A stretch of 23,701 bases of DNA from an uncultured Porphyromonadaceae bacterium. GTDB lineage: Bacteria > Bacteroidota > Bacteroidia > Bacteroidales > Muribaculaceae. The notes beneath the pieces are model-generated. The model searched no databases, was not told the DNA's origin, and saw only the letters and a program-made list of their open reading frames with translations. Both the position numbers and the translations under genes were made by a program. How positions within the stretch are numbered: the stretch's first letter is position 1; the number at the start of each line of letters is the position of its first letter. Location of the stretch: contig URAU01000023.1 of NCBI GenBank assembly GCA_900545955.1, positions 1-23,701 of the forward strand. Direction: 5' to 3'. Below are positions 1 to 7,913 of this stretch, one piece after another.

Positions 1-41
1 ATCTAAGGTGAATGTAATTTTTGCCTCATTTTATTTGGATT

Positions 42-446
42 TTAATATAGTTCGTCGTACATGAACAGCTCGCGTCCGAAGGCTTCGTAGTCGAAGTAGC
101 GGGCAAGGTCGCCCATAGACCTTTCGAAGTCGTAGCATTCCTCGACGATGTACCGGGCGAAGTCTTCTTCGCTGTCCCACTCTCCGCAGTAGGCTTCCTC
201 GAAGATGTCGAGTTCGTCGTGGAACTCCATGTAGTCATTGACGGCCTCCTGACCGTGCTTGTCGCACATATCCGAGTATTCGAGGATATGGTCGAAGTCG
301 TCCTCCGACATGAAGCCATCGTTGCACCATTGGCGGGGGAAGCCCTCGTAGTCCTGGGCCATCAGCTCCGGGTCTTTCTCGTCGGCGTGGATCACCTGGC
401 AGAATTCGATGAAGTCGTCGTAGCTGTTGAAGTGGCAGAGACTAAT
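42..446 (-). pseudogene. ardA: Antirestriction protein ArdA, 5'-truncated remnant
   Basis: ArdA proteins are acidic DNA mimics that inhibit type I restriction enzymes and are typically carried by conjugative elements. The frame shows the ArdA signature: a DDFIEFCQVIHADEKDPELM block, then QDYEGFP, then the acidic C-terminal half with FEEAYCGEWDSEEDFARYIV and LARYFDYEAFGRELF. The protein is strongly acidic. The only initiation codon in frame is a GTG at 393-395 (117 aa), yet homologous residues continue upstream of it to about 431. The frame then meets a TGA at 447-449. Intact ArdA is about 165 aa, so the N-terminal 35 or so residues are missing. The sequence upstream changes abruptly into an unrelated ORF. 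I infer a recombination or deletion remnant. A short protein made from the GTG cannot be excluded. Confidence 0.75.
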
Positions 447-483
447 TCATAAGTATCGGGGAATCGTCTATGTTCTCAACTTG

Positions 484-861
484 TCAGGCTCTGCTAAGTA
501 TGTCTAAGTTGATGTTGCCATACCGCTGAAAGTGCTTGAACATCTTGTCCATCTGGTCACGGGTATGGATAGGGATTCTTTCTTTTGTTGATTTGCTCTC
601 TCGGAGTTTCTGCTCGATTGTCCGTATCTGGGTACTTTCAAAGGGCTTCTCAAATACCTTCTTGACGAAACGGGCGATGACTCCGCCTTGTAGTCTGAGG
701 AACTTACCGACATTATAGCCTAAATGTTTCAAATCCTCCTTGGTCAGATGGTCGCTTCGAAGATTTACCGGAGTGAAAGGCGGCATGGCATGAATAGTCC
801 ATATTTTAGCGTTGTGGCGGAGCTTTTGTAACTCGTCTGCATTGAGATACGGTTGCATCAT
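484..861 (-). CDS. Hypothetical protein, 125 aa, possibly 5'-truncated
   Basis: I do not recognise this protein. It is soluble and basic, with no signal peptide or membrane segment. It contains a central basic stretch (GGVIARFVKKVFEKPFEST) and a charged C-terminal half that looks helical. Two adjacent ATG codons (856-861) give the start used. The frame stays open upstream for another 13 codons, to a TAA at 898-900, without a further ATG, so the gene may have lost its original 5' end. Its stop lies only 35 bases from the broken end of the ardA remnant on the same strand. The setting suggests mobile-element cargo or debris, but no function is implied. Confidence 0.45.
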   Translation of the reverse strand: MMQPYLNADELQKLRHNAKIWTIHAMPPFTPVNLRSDHLTKEDLKHLGYNVGKFLRLQGGVIARFVKKVFEKPFESTQIRTIEQKLRESKSTKERIPIHTRDQMDKMFKHFQRYGNINLDILSRA

Positions 862-1072
862 GTAGGTGATGTTGGCGCATGGAATCTCAGATAGTCCTTA
901 TAATAACCTATCCCCTCTCGGAACGCGGTAGCCGAGTGGACAATTGGCACTGCTTAGGACTCCAAAAACAGAAGCGTCTCGATGGAGTTATAATGAAGTT
1001 AGAAAAGATAAGCCCATAACGTGCGGAGGGTTCCATAAAGTTAGAGCGTATGCGGTGCTCGATAAGATGCGG

Positions 1073-1447
1073 TTAATCGTTTTTATAGCTATTGTCGACA
1101 ACTTGTTCTAATTCTTCATTTGATACCTCTTTGGAGAAGATGTAGTAAACTTTCGTACTCGTGGAGCTTCCGCCTCCATAAACCCCAACATAACCGCTGC
1201 CAGATGTTACAGATTTAATATCTTCTAACTCCCAACCTTGTAATGACATATAGTTTAGGGCTCCTATAAGGGATGTAAATTTCAGATCTTGGCCGTCCTT
1301 ATCCTTTAATGTTTGTCGCTTTTTATTAGAACCATCGTCAAGTTTAATGGAATTTTTGTGAAATTCCATCTCGACGAACAATTTCTTCGCTTGTAAATTT
1401 GAGCAAATAAAAAACGCTACTATAAATAGTAAGAAAATCTTTTTCAT
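1073..1447 (-). CDS. Small secreted protein of unknown function
   Basis: This is a 124-aa protein with a clear Sec signal peptide: MKK, a hydrophobic core FLLFIVAFFIC, then a likely cleavage after SNLQA (residue 20). No lipobox is evident. The mature part has a lysine/aspartate-rich middle (about 35-55), then ALNYMSLQGWELEDI (about 63-77) and a Gly/Ser-rich turn before KVYYIFSKEV. The GWELE...YYIFSK pattern resembles short beta-rich proteins of the DUF4177 type, but this is only a resemblance. The gene is visibly more AT-rich than mnmE next door, which fits acquisition by transfer. The start is the ATG that opens the signal peptide. Function is unknown. Confidence 0.7.
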   Translation of the reverse strand: MKKIFLLFIVAFFICSNLQAKKLFVEMEFHKNSIKLDDGSNKKRQTLKDKDGQDLKFTSLIGALNYMSLQGWELEDIKSVTSGSGYVGVYGGGSSTSTKVYYIFSKEVSNEELEQVVDNSYKND

Positions 1448-1545
1448 TAGAATATTGAGCGAATTGGAATTATACCACGTTTATCTACTTGTTGATACCA
1501 TTTTACATGCCAAATACCTCTATTGATTGTATCAAGGAGAGGGAA

Positions 1546-3060
1546 TTACTTGCCGATGCAGAAGCGAGAGAAGATGGTGGAGAGGATGTCGGGAGTGGTG
1601 ATGTCGCCGGTGATGGTGGAGAGGTGGTGGATGGTCTCGCGGACGTCCTGAGCGATGAGATCGGCGGGGAGGGCGGTCTGCAGGCCGTCGATTACGCGGC
1701 GGAGTGAGTCGGAGGCGTGCAGGAGGGCTTGATAATGGCGTGCGTTCGTTACGATGACTGCGTCACCTGAGGTAATTTCCGGAAGATTATTACAGTGATT
1801 TCCCGGAGATGTATTGGCGGAAGATCTCTCATTAGATGCGTCAGCGGAGGGGCTTTGATGTCCGAAGGCATTGGCGCGCAGGAGGGCGCGGAGTGCGTCG
1901 TGTCCTGTTCCGGTGGAGGCAGATATCGCGATGGCCGAACTCACCCCCGGAAGATGCCGGTAGCAATCGAGTAGTTTCTGCACCGCACCTGGGTGGATAA
2001 AGTCGATCTTGTTGAGTACCGCTATCACGACGCTATCGGCAGGAAGCCTTTTGGAAAGTTCACGGGAGAATTCCTCTGCATCGGAAGAACCGCCACCCGT
2101 TGGTGCCGGCCTCTCCCCTCCCCTACATTCCGTTTTTTCCAACGAGGAATCGACAACCCACAGCACAATGCGGGCACGGCTGACTGCGGTCCATGTTCGC
2201 TCTATACCGAGGTTCTCGATAGCGTCGGAGGTTTGTCGCAGTCCGGCCGTGTCGATGAAGCGGAAAGAAAAGCCGTCGACGACGGTCGTGTCCTCAATGG
2301 TGTCGCGGGTGGTGCCGGGGATATCGCTCACGATTGCCCGGTCGTCGTGGAGCAGCAGATTGAGCAGGGAGGACTTACCGGCGTTTGGAGCTCCTACGAT
2401 AGCTACCGGTATGCCGTTTTTGATAGCCTGACCGGTGGCGAACGATGCGGAAAGACTGTCTACGGTGGCAAGTGTTTCACGTGCGAGTGCGAGCAGGCGG
2501 CTGCGGTCGGCAAACTCCACATGTTCCTCGGCAAAATCCAGTTCAAGTTCGATAAGTGAGGCAAGCTCTACGAGCCCGTCGCGCAATCGGCCGAGGCATC
2601 GGGAGAACGAGCCGCGCAACTGCTGCTGCGCCACGCGGTTGGCTGCCTCAGATTCCGCCGCAATTACGTCGGCTACCGCCTCAGCCTCGGCAAGGTCTAT
2701 GCGTCCGTTGGTAAACGCCCGACGTGTAAATTCGCCGGCATCGGCCAGCCGACAGCCGTTGCGAATCAAAAGATTAATAAGTTCCGTCTGAATCCATCGC
2801 GATCCATGAACTGAAAATTCAACAACATCCTCTCCCGTGAAACTGCGTGGTCCGCGGAATAACGTCGCAACTGCCTGATCGAGCTCATTGCCGGTGGAAG
2901 GGTCTACAATCACGCCAAGATGAGCCGTATGCGAAGCCGCCTCGCCGAGACTTTTACCGCGCCACACGCGGTCAGCAATAGCGATGGCTTCAGGGCCACT
3001 GATGCGAATTATGGCGATGCCTCCGATGCCCGGAGGAGTGGAAATTGCGCAGATTGTCAT
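1546..3060 (-). CDS. mnmE: tRNA modification GTPase MnmE (TrmE)
   Basis: MnmE works with MnmG to install the carboxymethylaminomethyl group at U34 of certain tRNAs, using GTP and a folate one-carbon donor in the cytoplasm. The 504-aa protein starts with the conserved TICAISTPPGIGGIAIIRISG and has an N-terminal tetrahydrofolate-binding domain (about 1-120) and a helical domain. The G domain shows G1 GAPNAGKS (223-230), TTRDT (250-254), DTAG (270-273) and NKID (350-353). It ends in the diagnostic CIGK (501-504). It is longer than the usual 450-465 aa because of two low-complexity inserts, at about 308-340 (Gly/Ser/Glu-rich, between G3 and G4) and about 400-430. The nuclease gene lies 67 bases upstream on the same strand. 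Identification is very secure. Confidence 0.97.
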   Translation of the reverse strand: MTICAISTPPGIGGIAIIRISGPEAIAIADRVWRGKSLGEAASHTAHLGVIVDPSTGNELDQAVATLFRGPRSFTGEDVVEFSVHGSRWIQTELINLLIRNGCRLADAGEFTRRAFTNGRIDLAEAEAVADVIAAESEAANRVAQQQLRGSFSRCLGRLRDGLVELASLIELELDFAEEHVEFADRSRLLALARETLATVDSLSASFATGQAIKNGIPVAIVGAPNAGKSSLLNLLLHDDRAIVSDIPGTTRDTIEDTTVVDGFSFRFIDTAGLRQTSDAIENLGIERTWTAVSRARIVLWVVDSSLEKTECRGGERPAPTGGGSSDAEEFSRELSKRLPADSVVIAVLNKIDFIHPGAVQKLLDCYRHLPGVSSAIAISASTGTGHDALRALLRANAFGHQSPSADASNERSSANTSPGNHCNNLPEITSGDAVIVTNARHYQALLHASDSLRRVIDGLQTALPADLIAQDVRETIHHLSTITGDITTPDILSTIFSRFCIGK

Positions 3061-3127
3061 GCTATATTCCTTTACACAAAATGTTTATCCCTTTTACAAT
3101 TATCCTTACATTTCCCAACCGACTCGG

Positions 3128-4039
3128 TTATTTTCTTGGTTTAGGCGAACGGCTCCAACGCGCGAAATTGCATTGCGATTCCACGGCGCCCTCCACATCG
3201 TCGGGCAACGCGGCGAAAAAATCGTAGCCGGTGACGGCCTCCACTGAATCTACCGGAACGGCGCAGCGCTGCATTCCTCCTACAACGGGACCGTTGGGCA
3301 TCAGGAATCCTATCGCCACCGGAGGGTCGGCATACGGCGAAAGTACGACTTTAAAGAACTGCCGCGGCACTGCCACACCGGTCTCGCCGATGCGCTCCAC
3401 CGCCTCCCCTTTCCGGAAAACCGGTCCGCACACGATGATAACCGCGCTGTCGACCTCGGCCCTTTGCCGACATTTCTCCTCAAGTTTCTGCCATGCACCG
3501 CGATTCAGTTCCCCCGCCTGCGGACATATGTTTGTCATCAGAAAGGACTCGCGCATGCTCTGGCGACTCCATTTCATATCGCCGGCCGGCGCCATATGGC
3601 CTCGGTCGTAGCCGCTGCGACGATAGTCGGCCGGAGTTGCGCAACCCTTTACATTCTCGTCGACGGAGAATTGCGACTCACGCGTATGCAGCCCCGTGGT
3701 CTCCGACCCGAGAAGTTCCCAGGCCACCCAATTAGGCTCGTGGGTCTCGGAATTGAACGATACGGTCATCCCGGAATAGTCGATTATCTGCTGCGGAAGA
3801 TCCTTGGGGGCAGCCACGGCAAGCAGCGAGCCCCCGGGCACGTCTACACGCTCCACGCCGTCGGTCTGCTTTGCCGAGGCGACGAGCCATGCGATTACAC
3901 CGATAACGACCACCGCCATTACGTAGGCGAGACGCCTGGTGGTATGTTCAGGATTACGACGTCCGGAAGCCGTGCGGCGCGGAGCCGACGGTCGGCGGCT
4001 TCGGCGCGGGGCGGGACGGCGGGAAGAGGGTTGAGCCAT
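3128..4039 (-). CDS. Membrane-anchored DNA/RNA non-specific endonuclease (NUC1/DRGH family)
   Basis: This 303-aa protein has a very basic Arg/Pro-rich cytoplasmic N-terminus (1-36), one transmembrane segment (about 37-55) and a C-terminal non-specific nuclease domain. The domain carries YDRGHMAPAGDM, with the catalytic DRGH at 145-148. Downstream, NICPQ and LNRGAWQKLE supply the metal-binding Asn (about 179). Members of this family cut single- and double-stranded DNA and RNA using Mg2+. The predicted topology places the nuclease in the periplasm, so nucleic-acid scavenging or degradation of incoming DNA is likely (inference). The start used is the ATG before the basic tail; a later start would lose that tail but keep the anchor. 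It lies upstream of mnmE on the same strand, behind a hairpin terminator. Confidence 0.9.
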   Translation of the reverse strand: MAQPSSRRPAPRRSRRPSAPRRTASGRRNPEHTTRRLAYVMAVVVIGVIAWLVASAKQTDGVERVDVPGGSLLAVAAPKDLPQQIIDYSGMTVSFNSETHEPNWVAWELLGSETTGLHTRESQFSVDENVKGCATPADYRRSGYDRGHMAPAGDMKWSRQSMRESFLMTNICPQAGELNRGAWQKLEEKCRQRAEVDSAVIIVCGPVFRKGEAVERIGETGVAVPRQFFKVVLSPYADPPVAIGFLMPNGPVVGGMQRCAVPVDSVEAVTGYDFFAALPDDVEGAVESQCNFARWSRSPKPRK

Positions 4040-4093
4040 AACTTGCTTTTTGATTGCCCTGTCGGGATAAGATATATGTCAGCTGTTACATCA

Positions 4094-4152
4094 CTATGGT
4101 TTGCTCCTTCGCGGCCGCAATGGCGATGCGGCCGCGATGAAACAAACCATAG
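4094..4152 (-). terminator. Long hairpin, probable terminator of the TPR lipoprotein gene
   Basis: The two arms, 4094-4119 and 4127-4152, pair along almost their full 26 bases, with a GC core (TCGCGGCCGCA/TGCGGCCGCGA) and outer arms CTATGGTTTG/CAAACCATAG. There are a few mismatches between core and outer arms and a 7-base loop. It sits 37 bases past the stop of the minus-strand lipoprotein gene and 55 bases before the nuclease start. There is no clear U-tract, so termination is inferred from position and stem strength. Confidence 0.6.
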
Positions 4153-4188
4153 CGCTATATGAGAGTCGGAAGCGGCTTCCCCGAAGAA

Positions 4189-5874
4189 TCAGAGGATTGC
4201 CGAAATGTTGAAGTTCTGGAACTCGATGTCCTTGGCAGCCTTGGCAGCCAGCGAGCGGTCGAGCTTAACGGCCTGACGGAGGTTATTGTTTACCATCGTG
4301 TCGTTGTTGGTGCGCGCGCCCAGAATTGCTGTCAGGTAGTAGGTCATGGCGTTGGGGGCGGTAATGCCGGCAAGCGTCGACTTGGCTTTGCTATAATCCT
4401 TTGCGAGCAGCTGGGCCAGAGCGGCGTTGTTGGTCTTTGCATTGCCGAATGCCTTCACCGCAGCGGTTGCGTCGCCGGTCATCAGGTAGTAGGTACCCAT
4501 TGCGTCGTTAAGCTCTTCGAGACCGGCGGCAGCGCCGAACTTCTGGTTGGCCTGACGGTAGTCCTTGTTGAGGAGCGAGACGAGGCCGAGGTTCATCTGA
4601 GGCTCTGCTGCGTTGGGGGCCAGACGGCTTGCGCGGGCGAAGTTGGCTTTAGCGGCATCGTAGTCGCCGGCGACATACTGTGTGAGGCCAAGGTCGTTGT
4701 ACGTGCGGTAGTCGTTAGGATAAAGCTCGGCGGCAGTGTTGTAGATTTTCTGTTTCTCGGCGTTGCTGTCGGTCAGCGTGGCGGCGTACAGCAGTTCGTC
4801 GACACTCAGCTCCTTGGGGTTGGTGGAAAGAAGACTGAGAATCTCCTGGTCGCTCTTGCCTATCACATTGATCGAAGCCGTGATGCGGCTCTTACGCAGC
4901 TGCGGCAGAATCTGGTCGGCAAGCTGGTCGAAGATGCTGGAGAGATTGCGGATCTCCTTCTCGCGCTGCTCGGGGTCCTTATACATGGAGAGAACGCTGA
5001 GAATAAGCTCCTTGTCCTGGATGTCGCTCTTCGACACGAGGCTCTGGAAACCCTCCCAGTCCTCGGGCGTGAAATTTGCGGTCAGTTCGCCGAACTCAGT
5101 GATATTATCCTTCTTGAGCTGATTCTTAAGGTAGGCCTGAGTATTCTTCTCGCGGTTCTCGGCCAGACGGGTGTTGATGTCAAGCGAACCTTCGGGCGAG
5201 GCATACGAGGCGATGTTTATCTCCTCGATTTCCTTTTTGGCGTCGCCGCTGGCATCCTTGATCCGCTGATTGAGGGCGAGCATCTGGTCGGACTTAAGCT
5301 GGCCGTCGCGGATGTTGGCCTGATTGATGAGGAAGTGGATATCGGCGTTATACTTTTCGTTGATTATGCGCTGGAATTTGTCGGGAGCCAGCGCGGGAGT
5401 TACGGTCGAAGCATCGGCGAGAGCGGCCGTGGCAACAACACCGTCGGCAACCTTGACGCGCGGAAGCACATACTGCTTGTTGCCCTGGCGTACATCGAAC
5501 GCAAGTTCAAGCTCGCTGCGCATCATCTCCGGCTGATAGGCATACATCACCGGGATGGTCACCGTGCCGCCGTTGTCGTAGCTGATTACCGGGGCATTGC
5601 CGCGCACCTTCTCACCCTGGAAGGAATACGCCTGCGAGGCTACCTCCTGACCGTCGAAACACAGATAGGGGGTTACGGTCACCTGCGCGTTCTTTACGAA
5701 GAACTTTGCCGGGACGCGAGCCGTCACCGTAGCGGGAACGCGATCGCCCACCACTTCGAGCGGATTGGGATTAACGGAAAAATAGTCGGCCTGAAACTGG
5801 TTGAGCTTCTTGCTGCAACCCGTAAGCAGCAGAGCGCCTGCTGCGGCCACGATTGTTAGCTTCTTGCTGTTCAT
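4189..5874 (-). CDS. TPR-repeat outer-membrane or periplasmic lipoprotein
   Basis: This is a 561-aa lipoprotein. The start at 5874 is chosen because MNSKKLTIVAAAGALLLTGC forms a textbook lipoprotein signal with Cys20. The frame extends 17 codons further upstream, but that extension would bury the signal. Residues 30-160 are beta-rich. About 170-255 resembles the OmpA-like/periplasmic fold, with EEINIASYASPEGSLDINTRLAENR (about 217-241). From about 370 there are tetratricopeptide-type repeats, for example YNDLGLTQYVAGDYDAAKANFARASRLAPN followed by a second unit with MNLGLVSLLNKDY. Proteins of this architecture are common in Bacteroidales, probably in envelope organisation, but no precise role is known to me. 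A promoter -10-type box lies at 5951-5958 and a hairpin follows the stop. Confidence 0.85.
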   Translation of the reverse strand: MNSKKLTIVAAAGALLLTGCSKKLNQFQADYFSVNPNPLEVVGDRVPATVTARVPAKFFVKNAQVTVTPYLCFDGQEVASQAYSFQGEKVRGNAPVISYDNGGTVTIPVMYAYQPEMMRSELELAFDVRQGNKQYVLPRVKVADGVVATAALADASTVTPALAPDKFQRIINEKYNADIHFLINQANIRDGQLKSDQMLALNQRIKDASGDAKKEIEEINIASYASPEGSLDINTRLAENREKNTQAYLKNQLKKDNITEFGELTANFTPEDWEGFQSLVSKSDIQDKELILSVLSMYKDPEQREKEIRNLSSIFDQLADQILPQLRKSRITASINVIGKSDQEILSLLSTNPKELSVDELLYAATLTDSNAEKQKIYNTAAELYPNDYRTYNDLGLTQYVAGDYDAAKANFARASRLAPNAAEPQMNLGLVSLLNKDYRQANQKFGAAAGLEELNDAMGTYYLMTGDATAAVKAFGNAKTNNAALAQLLAKDYSKAKSTLAGITAPNAMTYYLTAILGARTNNDTMVNNNLRQAVKLDRSLAAKAAKDIEFQNFNISAIL

Positions 5875-5950
5875 GAGCTGATTATATAAATTTATTGTTT
5901 TCGATTCATGTAGGCTGCCCTCCAATCAGGCGCCCAAGGTTGCGGATTGA

Positions 5951-5958
5951 CAAAGATA
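5951..5958 (-). promoter_or_regulatory. Bacteroidota -7 box (TATCTTTG) for the TPR lipoprotein gene
   Basis: On the minus strand the sequence reads TATCTTTG, an exact match to the Bacteroidota TAnnTTTG element, 76 bases before the chosen start. I see no good TTG 19-21 bases upstream, so the -33 half is weak. Its position also argues that translation starts at 5874. Confidence 0.45.
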
Positions 5959-6012
5959 CGCAAAATTTGCCTAACATTATCCGTTCCGGTTCCCGTTATT
6001 CCTTAATAAAGG

Positions 6013-7521
6013 CTAAAGACGGATTTTCGTAGCCTTCGATCCCTGGCGGCGGATGGCGATGCCGTGGTAGCCCTCGGGATTTATGCGACGCCCGTCGATG
6101 GAATAGTATTCCACGGGCAGCGTGCTGTCTTTTTCGTCGGGCTGGAGGTAGACAGGCACGGTCTCAACCCCTCCGGTCTTACCAACGGCCGTGAGTTTCA
6201 GCGTTTTGATTTCCCAGGTGCCTGCTACGTCGGTATCTGAGGTGTAGCGGAAGGCAAGTTTAATCGTCTTGCCGCAGTAGGGAGTGAGATCGACGGAGCC
6301 CGACTGCACGAAATTCCAGTTCTGGCCGCTTGGCCACGTCGGCACCGTCAGAGGCGTTGCCATATCCGTGGCGACATCGATTACAGAAACAGAAAGGTAT
6401 TTAGCGTGGTCCGTACAGAAATTCAGCGCATGCTCGAACGTAAGCGTAGCTGCTCTCCGCAACGTCAGGTCGACCTCCGGGCTGTAGAGCGTGGCGTCAG
6501 TGGCATGTTTCACAAGCGTAGCTCCCGTGCCGGTCGCACCTTTACCGACCCAGCCGTATTGAGCGTTCCGGCTCCATACACTGGAGATATTCGATGGCTT
6601 TACTTCGTTGACCACCGTAAAATCGCCGGACTCGGTCTGGAAATTGGCATCGATGAGTGCGTCGGTTGGTTCATCGGGCGTACCGGTAAACTTCGTGGAC
6701 TTCACCGAAGTCAGCGGGTCGAAAGCCTTGCCGATTGAGTCTCCCCATACGTATTCCATGAGATTGGGGAAGTCGACATAGGGATTGCGGTTGTTCTGCA
6801 ATGCGCCGACGCGCTCGTTGCGCGTCACCTCGATTTCGTCGACCTTATACTGCCGCGCCCACTCCATATAAAGGTCCGACGCCCACTGCTTCAGCGTGGG
6901 GTATGCGCCGGTGGTAAGGCTTTTGAGACCTTCGCCACTCCAGGTGAAATCCTGATAGGCAGTGGCCATATACATATATCCGCGTGCGAACGCCCCTTTC
7001 CACTCGTCAGCAGGTTCCCACACCTTGAAACCATCGGGGCCGGTGCCCACTTTTGTAAAGCCGTTGCCACCCGAACCGGAAACCACCAGGCCCATCGCGT
7101 AGTTCGACTTCGAACTGTTGATTTTCGATTCGCTCGGCATAAGATTGTACAAATCTTTGTAGGCGTTATTTGAAGAGCCACCCCACCATGACTTCGGAAA
7201 GGAATGCTCGATGTTCATCCCGCTCACTGCATCACCGCGGCTACCGTAGTAGCGCACGTCGGTGGAATAGCGGTCGATTACGGAGTTGTTGCTCTCGTCG
7301 CGGTCAGTTTCGTAAAACCACCACCACGTCTTATCCTTTCCGGAACCATAACTGTATACCTTCACGTCGGTAGTAACGAGTGTATGGATGGCCGTTTTCA
7401 GTTTCTCGCCGGTAAGCCCGTTGAGCGACGAATAGTAGGCAAGATCTATTTCGCCCCACGCCTGCGACGCGCCCGCAAGAGCCAGCACCGCCACAGCCAG
7501 TGTTTTAAGATTGGTATTCAT
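6013..7521 (-). CDS. Secreted endonuclease I-family nuclease with C-terminal tail
   Basis: This is a 502-aa protein starting MNTNLKTLAVAVLALAGASQAWG, a Sec signal cleaved near residue 23. An alternative ATG three codons upstream (7530) is possible. The long upstream extension of the frame is rejected because it crosses the promoter. The catalytic region matches endonuclease I (EndA/NucM): NIEHSFPKSWW (103-113) with the catalytic His, then DLYNLMPSESKINSSKSNYAMG (123-144), and RNPYVDFPNLMEYVWG (245-260). Residues about 290-447 look like a beta-jelly-roll (choice-of-anchor type) domain. The last 35 residues (VEYYSIDGRRI...GIAIRRQGSKATKIRL) resemble the C-terminal sorting-like tails of Bacteroidales secreted proteins. 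Extracellular DNA or RNA degradation is the likely role. Confidence 0.88.
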   Translation of the reverse strand: MNTNLKTLAVAVLALAGASQAWGEIDLAYYSSLNGLTGEKLKTAIHTLVTTDVKVYSYGSGKDKTWWWFYETDRDESNNSVIDRYSTDVRYYGSRGDAVSGMNIEHSFPKSWWGGSSNNAYKDLYNLMPSESKINSSKSNYAMGLVVSGSGGNGFTKVGTGPDGFKVWEPADEWKGAFARGYMYMATAYQDFTWSGEGLKSLTTGAYPTLKQWASDLYMEWARQYKVDEIEVTRNERVGALQNNRNPYVDFPNLMEYVWGDSIGKAFDPLTSVKSTKFTGTPDEPTDALIDANFQTESGDFTVVNEVKPSNISSVWSRNAQYGWVGKGATGTGATLVKHATDATLYSPEVDLTLRRAATLTFEHALNFCTDHAKYLSVSVIDVATDMATPLTVPTWPSGQNWNFVQSGSVDLTPYCGKTIKLAFRYTSDTDVAGTWEIKTLKLTAVGKTGGVETVPVYLQPDEKDSTLPVEYYSIDGRRINPEGYHGIAIRRQGSKATKIRL

Positions 7522-7585
7522 ACTATGCATGCAATGAATTTTGTACTTTTTTAGCGGAACCCGCGCCCATCGGCGCACGTCTACG

Positions 7586-7593
7586 CAAAGATA
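7586..7593 (-). promoter_or_regulatory. Bacteroidota -7 box (TATCTTTG) for the endonuclease I gene
   Basis: The minus strand shows TATCTTTGC about 64 bases before the ATG at 7521. A TTTG is present, but only 14 bases upstream, so the -33 spacing is poor. The box lies inside the longest possible open frame, which supports the downstream start. Confidence 0.5.
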
Positions 7594-7756
7594 GATAAAA
7601 ATTCCGACAAACCGCATCCTCACCTCCAAATTCCCCCTTCCCACCTCCCTAATTCCCCAAAAATAACAGCATTCATCGGCAAATGCAGCATGGTCGTAAA
7701 GTAATGGACTGCTTTATGCGGACCAAATACAATTAGGAGATTTCACTGAAAATGGT

Positions 7757-7764
7757 TATTTTTG
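7757..7764 (+). promoter_or_regulatory. Possible -7 box (TATTTTTG) ahead of the YolD-like gene
   Basis: TATTTTTG fits TAnnTTTG. The position 20 bases upstream holds TTAG rather than TTG, so the match is partial. It would give a leader of about 140 nt before the ATG at 7914. The intervening sequence has no coding signal that I trust. Confidence 0.3.
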
Positions 7765-7913
7765 CGATGGGGATTGATGGCTACGACATGGCTTGACCGT
7801 CTTTGTCCGTCATGCGCTTCAAGCCCACACGCGAATGCCCGGAGGGTATTTGCCGTACACAATACAAGCCTGAATGTGTCTTGAAAAGATTTTATTGCAA
7901 CGGAAAGATATTT

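Noticed and set aside
915..985. tRNA-like stretch (GCCGAGTGGACAATTGGC resembles a D-arm)
   Set aside because: Only the D-arm-like pairing GCC/GGC is present. No anticodon stem, T-arm with GTTCGA or matching acceptor strand follows, and CTCGG/CCGAG at its left edge explains part of the pairing. At most it is a degraded fragment.
1492..1535. Inverted repeat TTGATAC/GTATCAA after mnmE as a terminator
   Set aside because: Seven base pairs with a 30-base loop are too weak for a terminator. It is mentioned only as a possible feature of an integration boundary.
4159..5859. 566-aa open frame on the plus strand
   Set aside because: It is antisense to the TPR lipoprotein, whose signal peptide, lipobox and repeats are clear. 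The plus-strand product is Leu/Val/Gly-rich without recognisable motifs and runs through the terminator hairpin.
7522..7644. N-terminal extension of the endonuclease I gene
   Set aside because: The extra 41 residues are basic and unrelated to the family. They overlap the promoter box and would place the signal peptide internally.
7803..7913. N-terminal extension of the YolD-like gene
   Set aside because: The residues are Cys-rich with no resemblance to the family; the ATG at 7914 begins where the conserved sequence starts.
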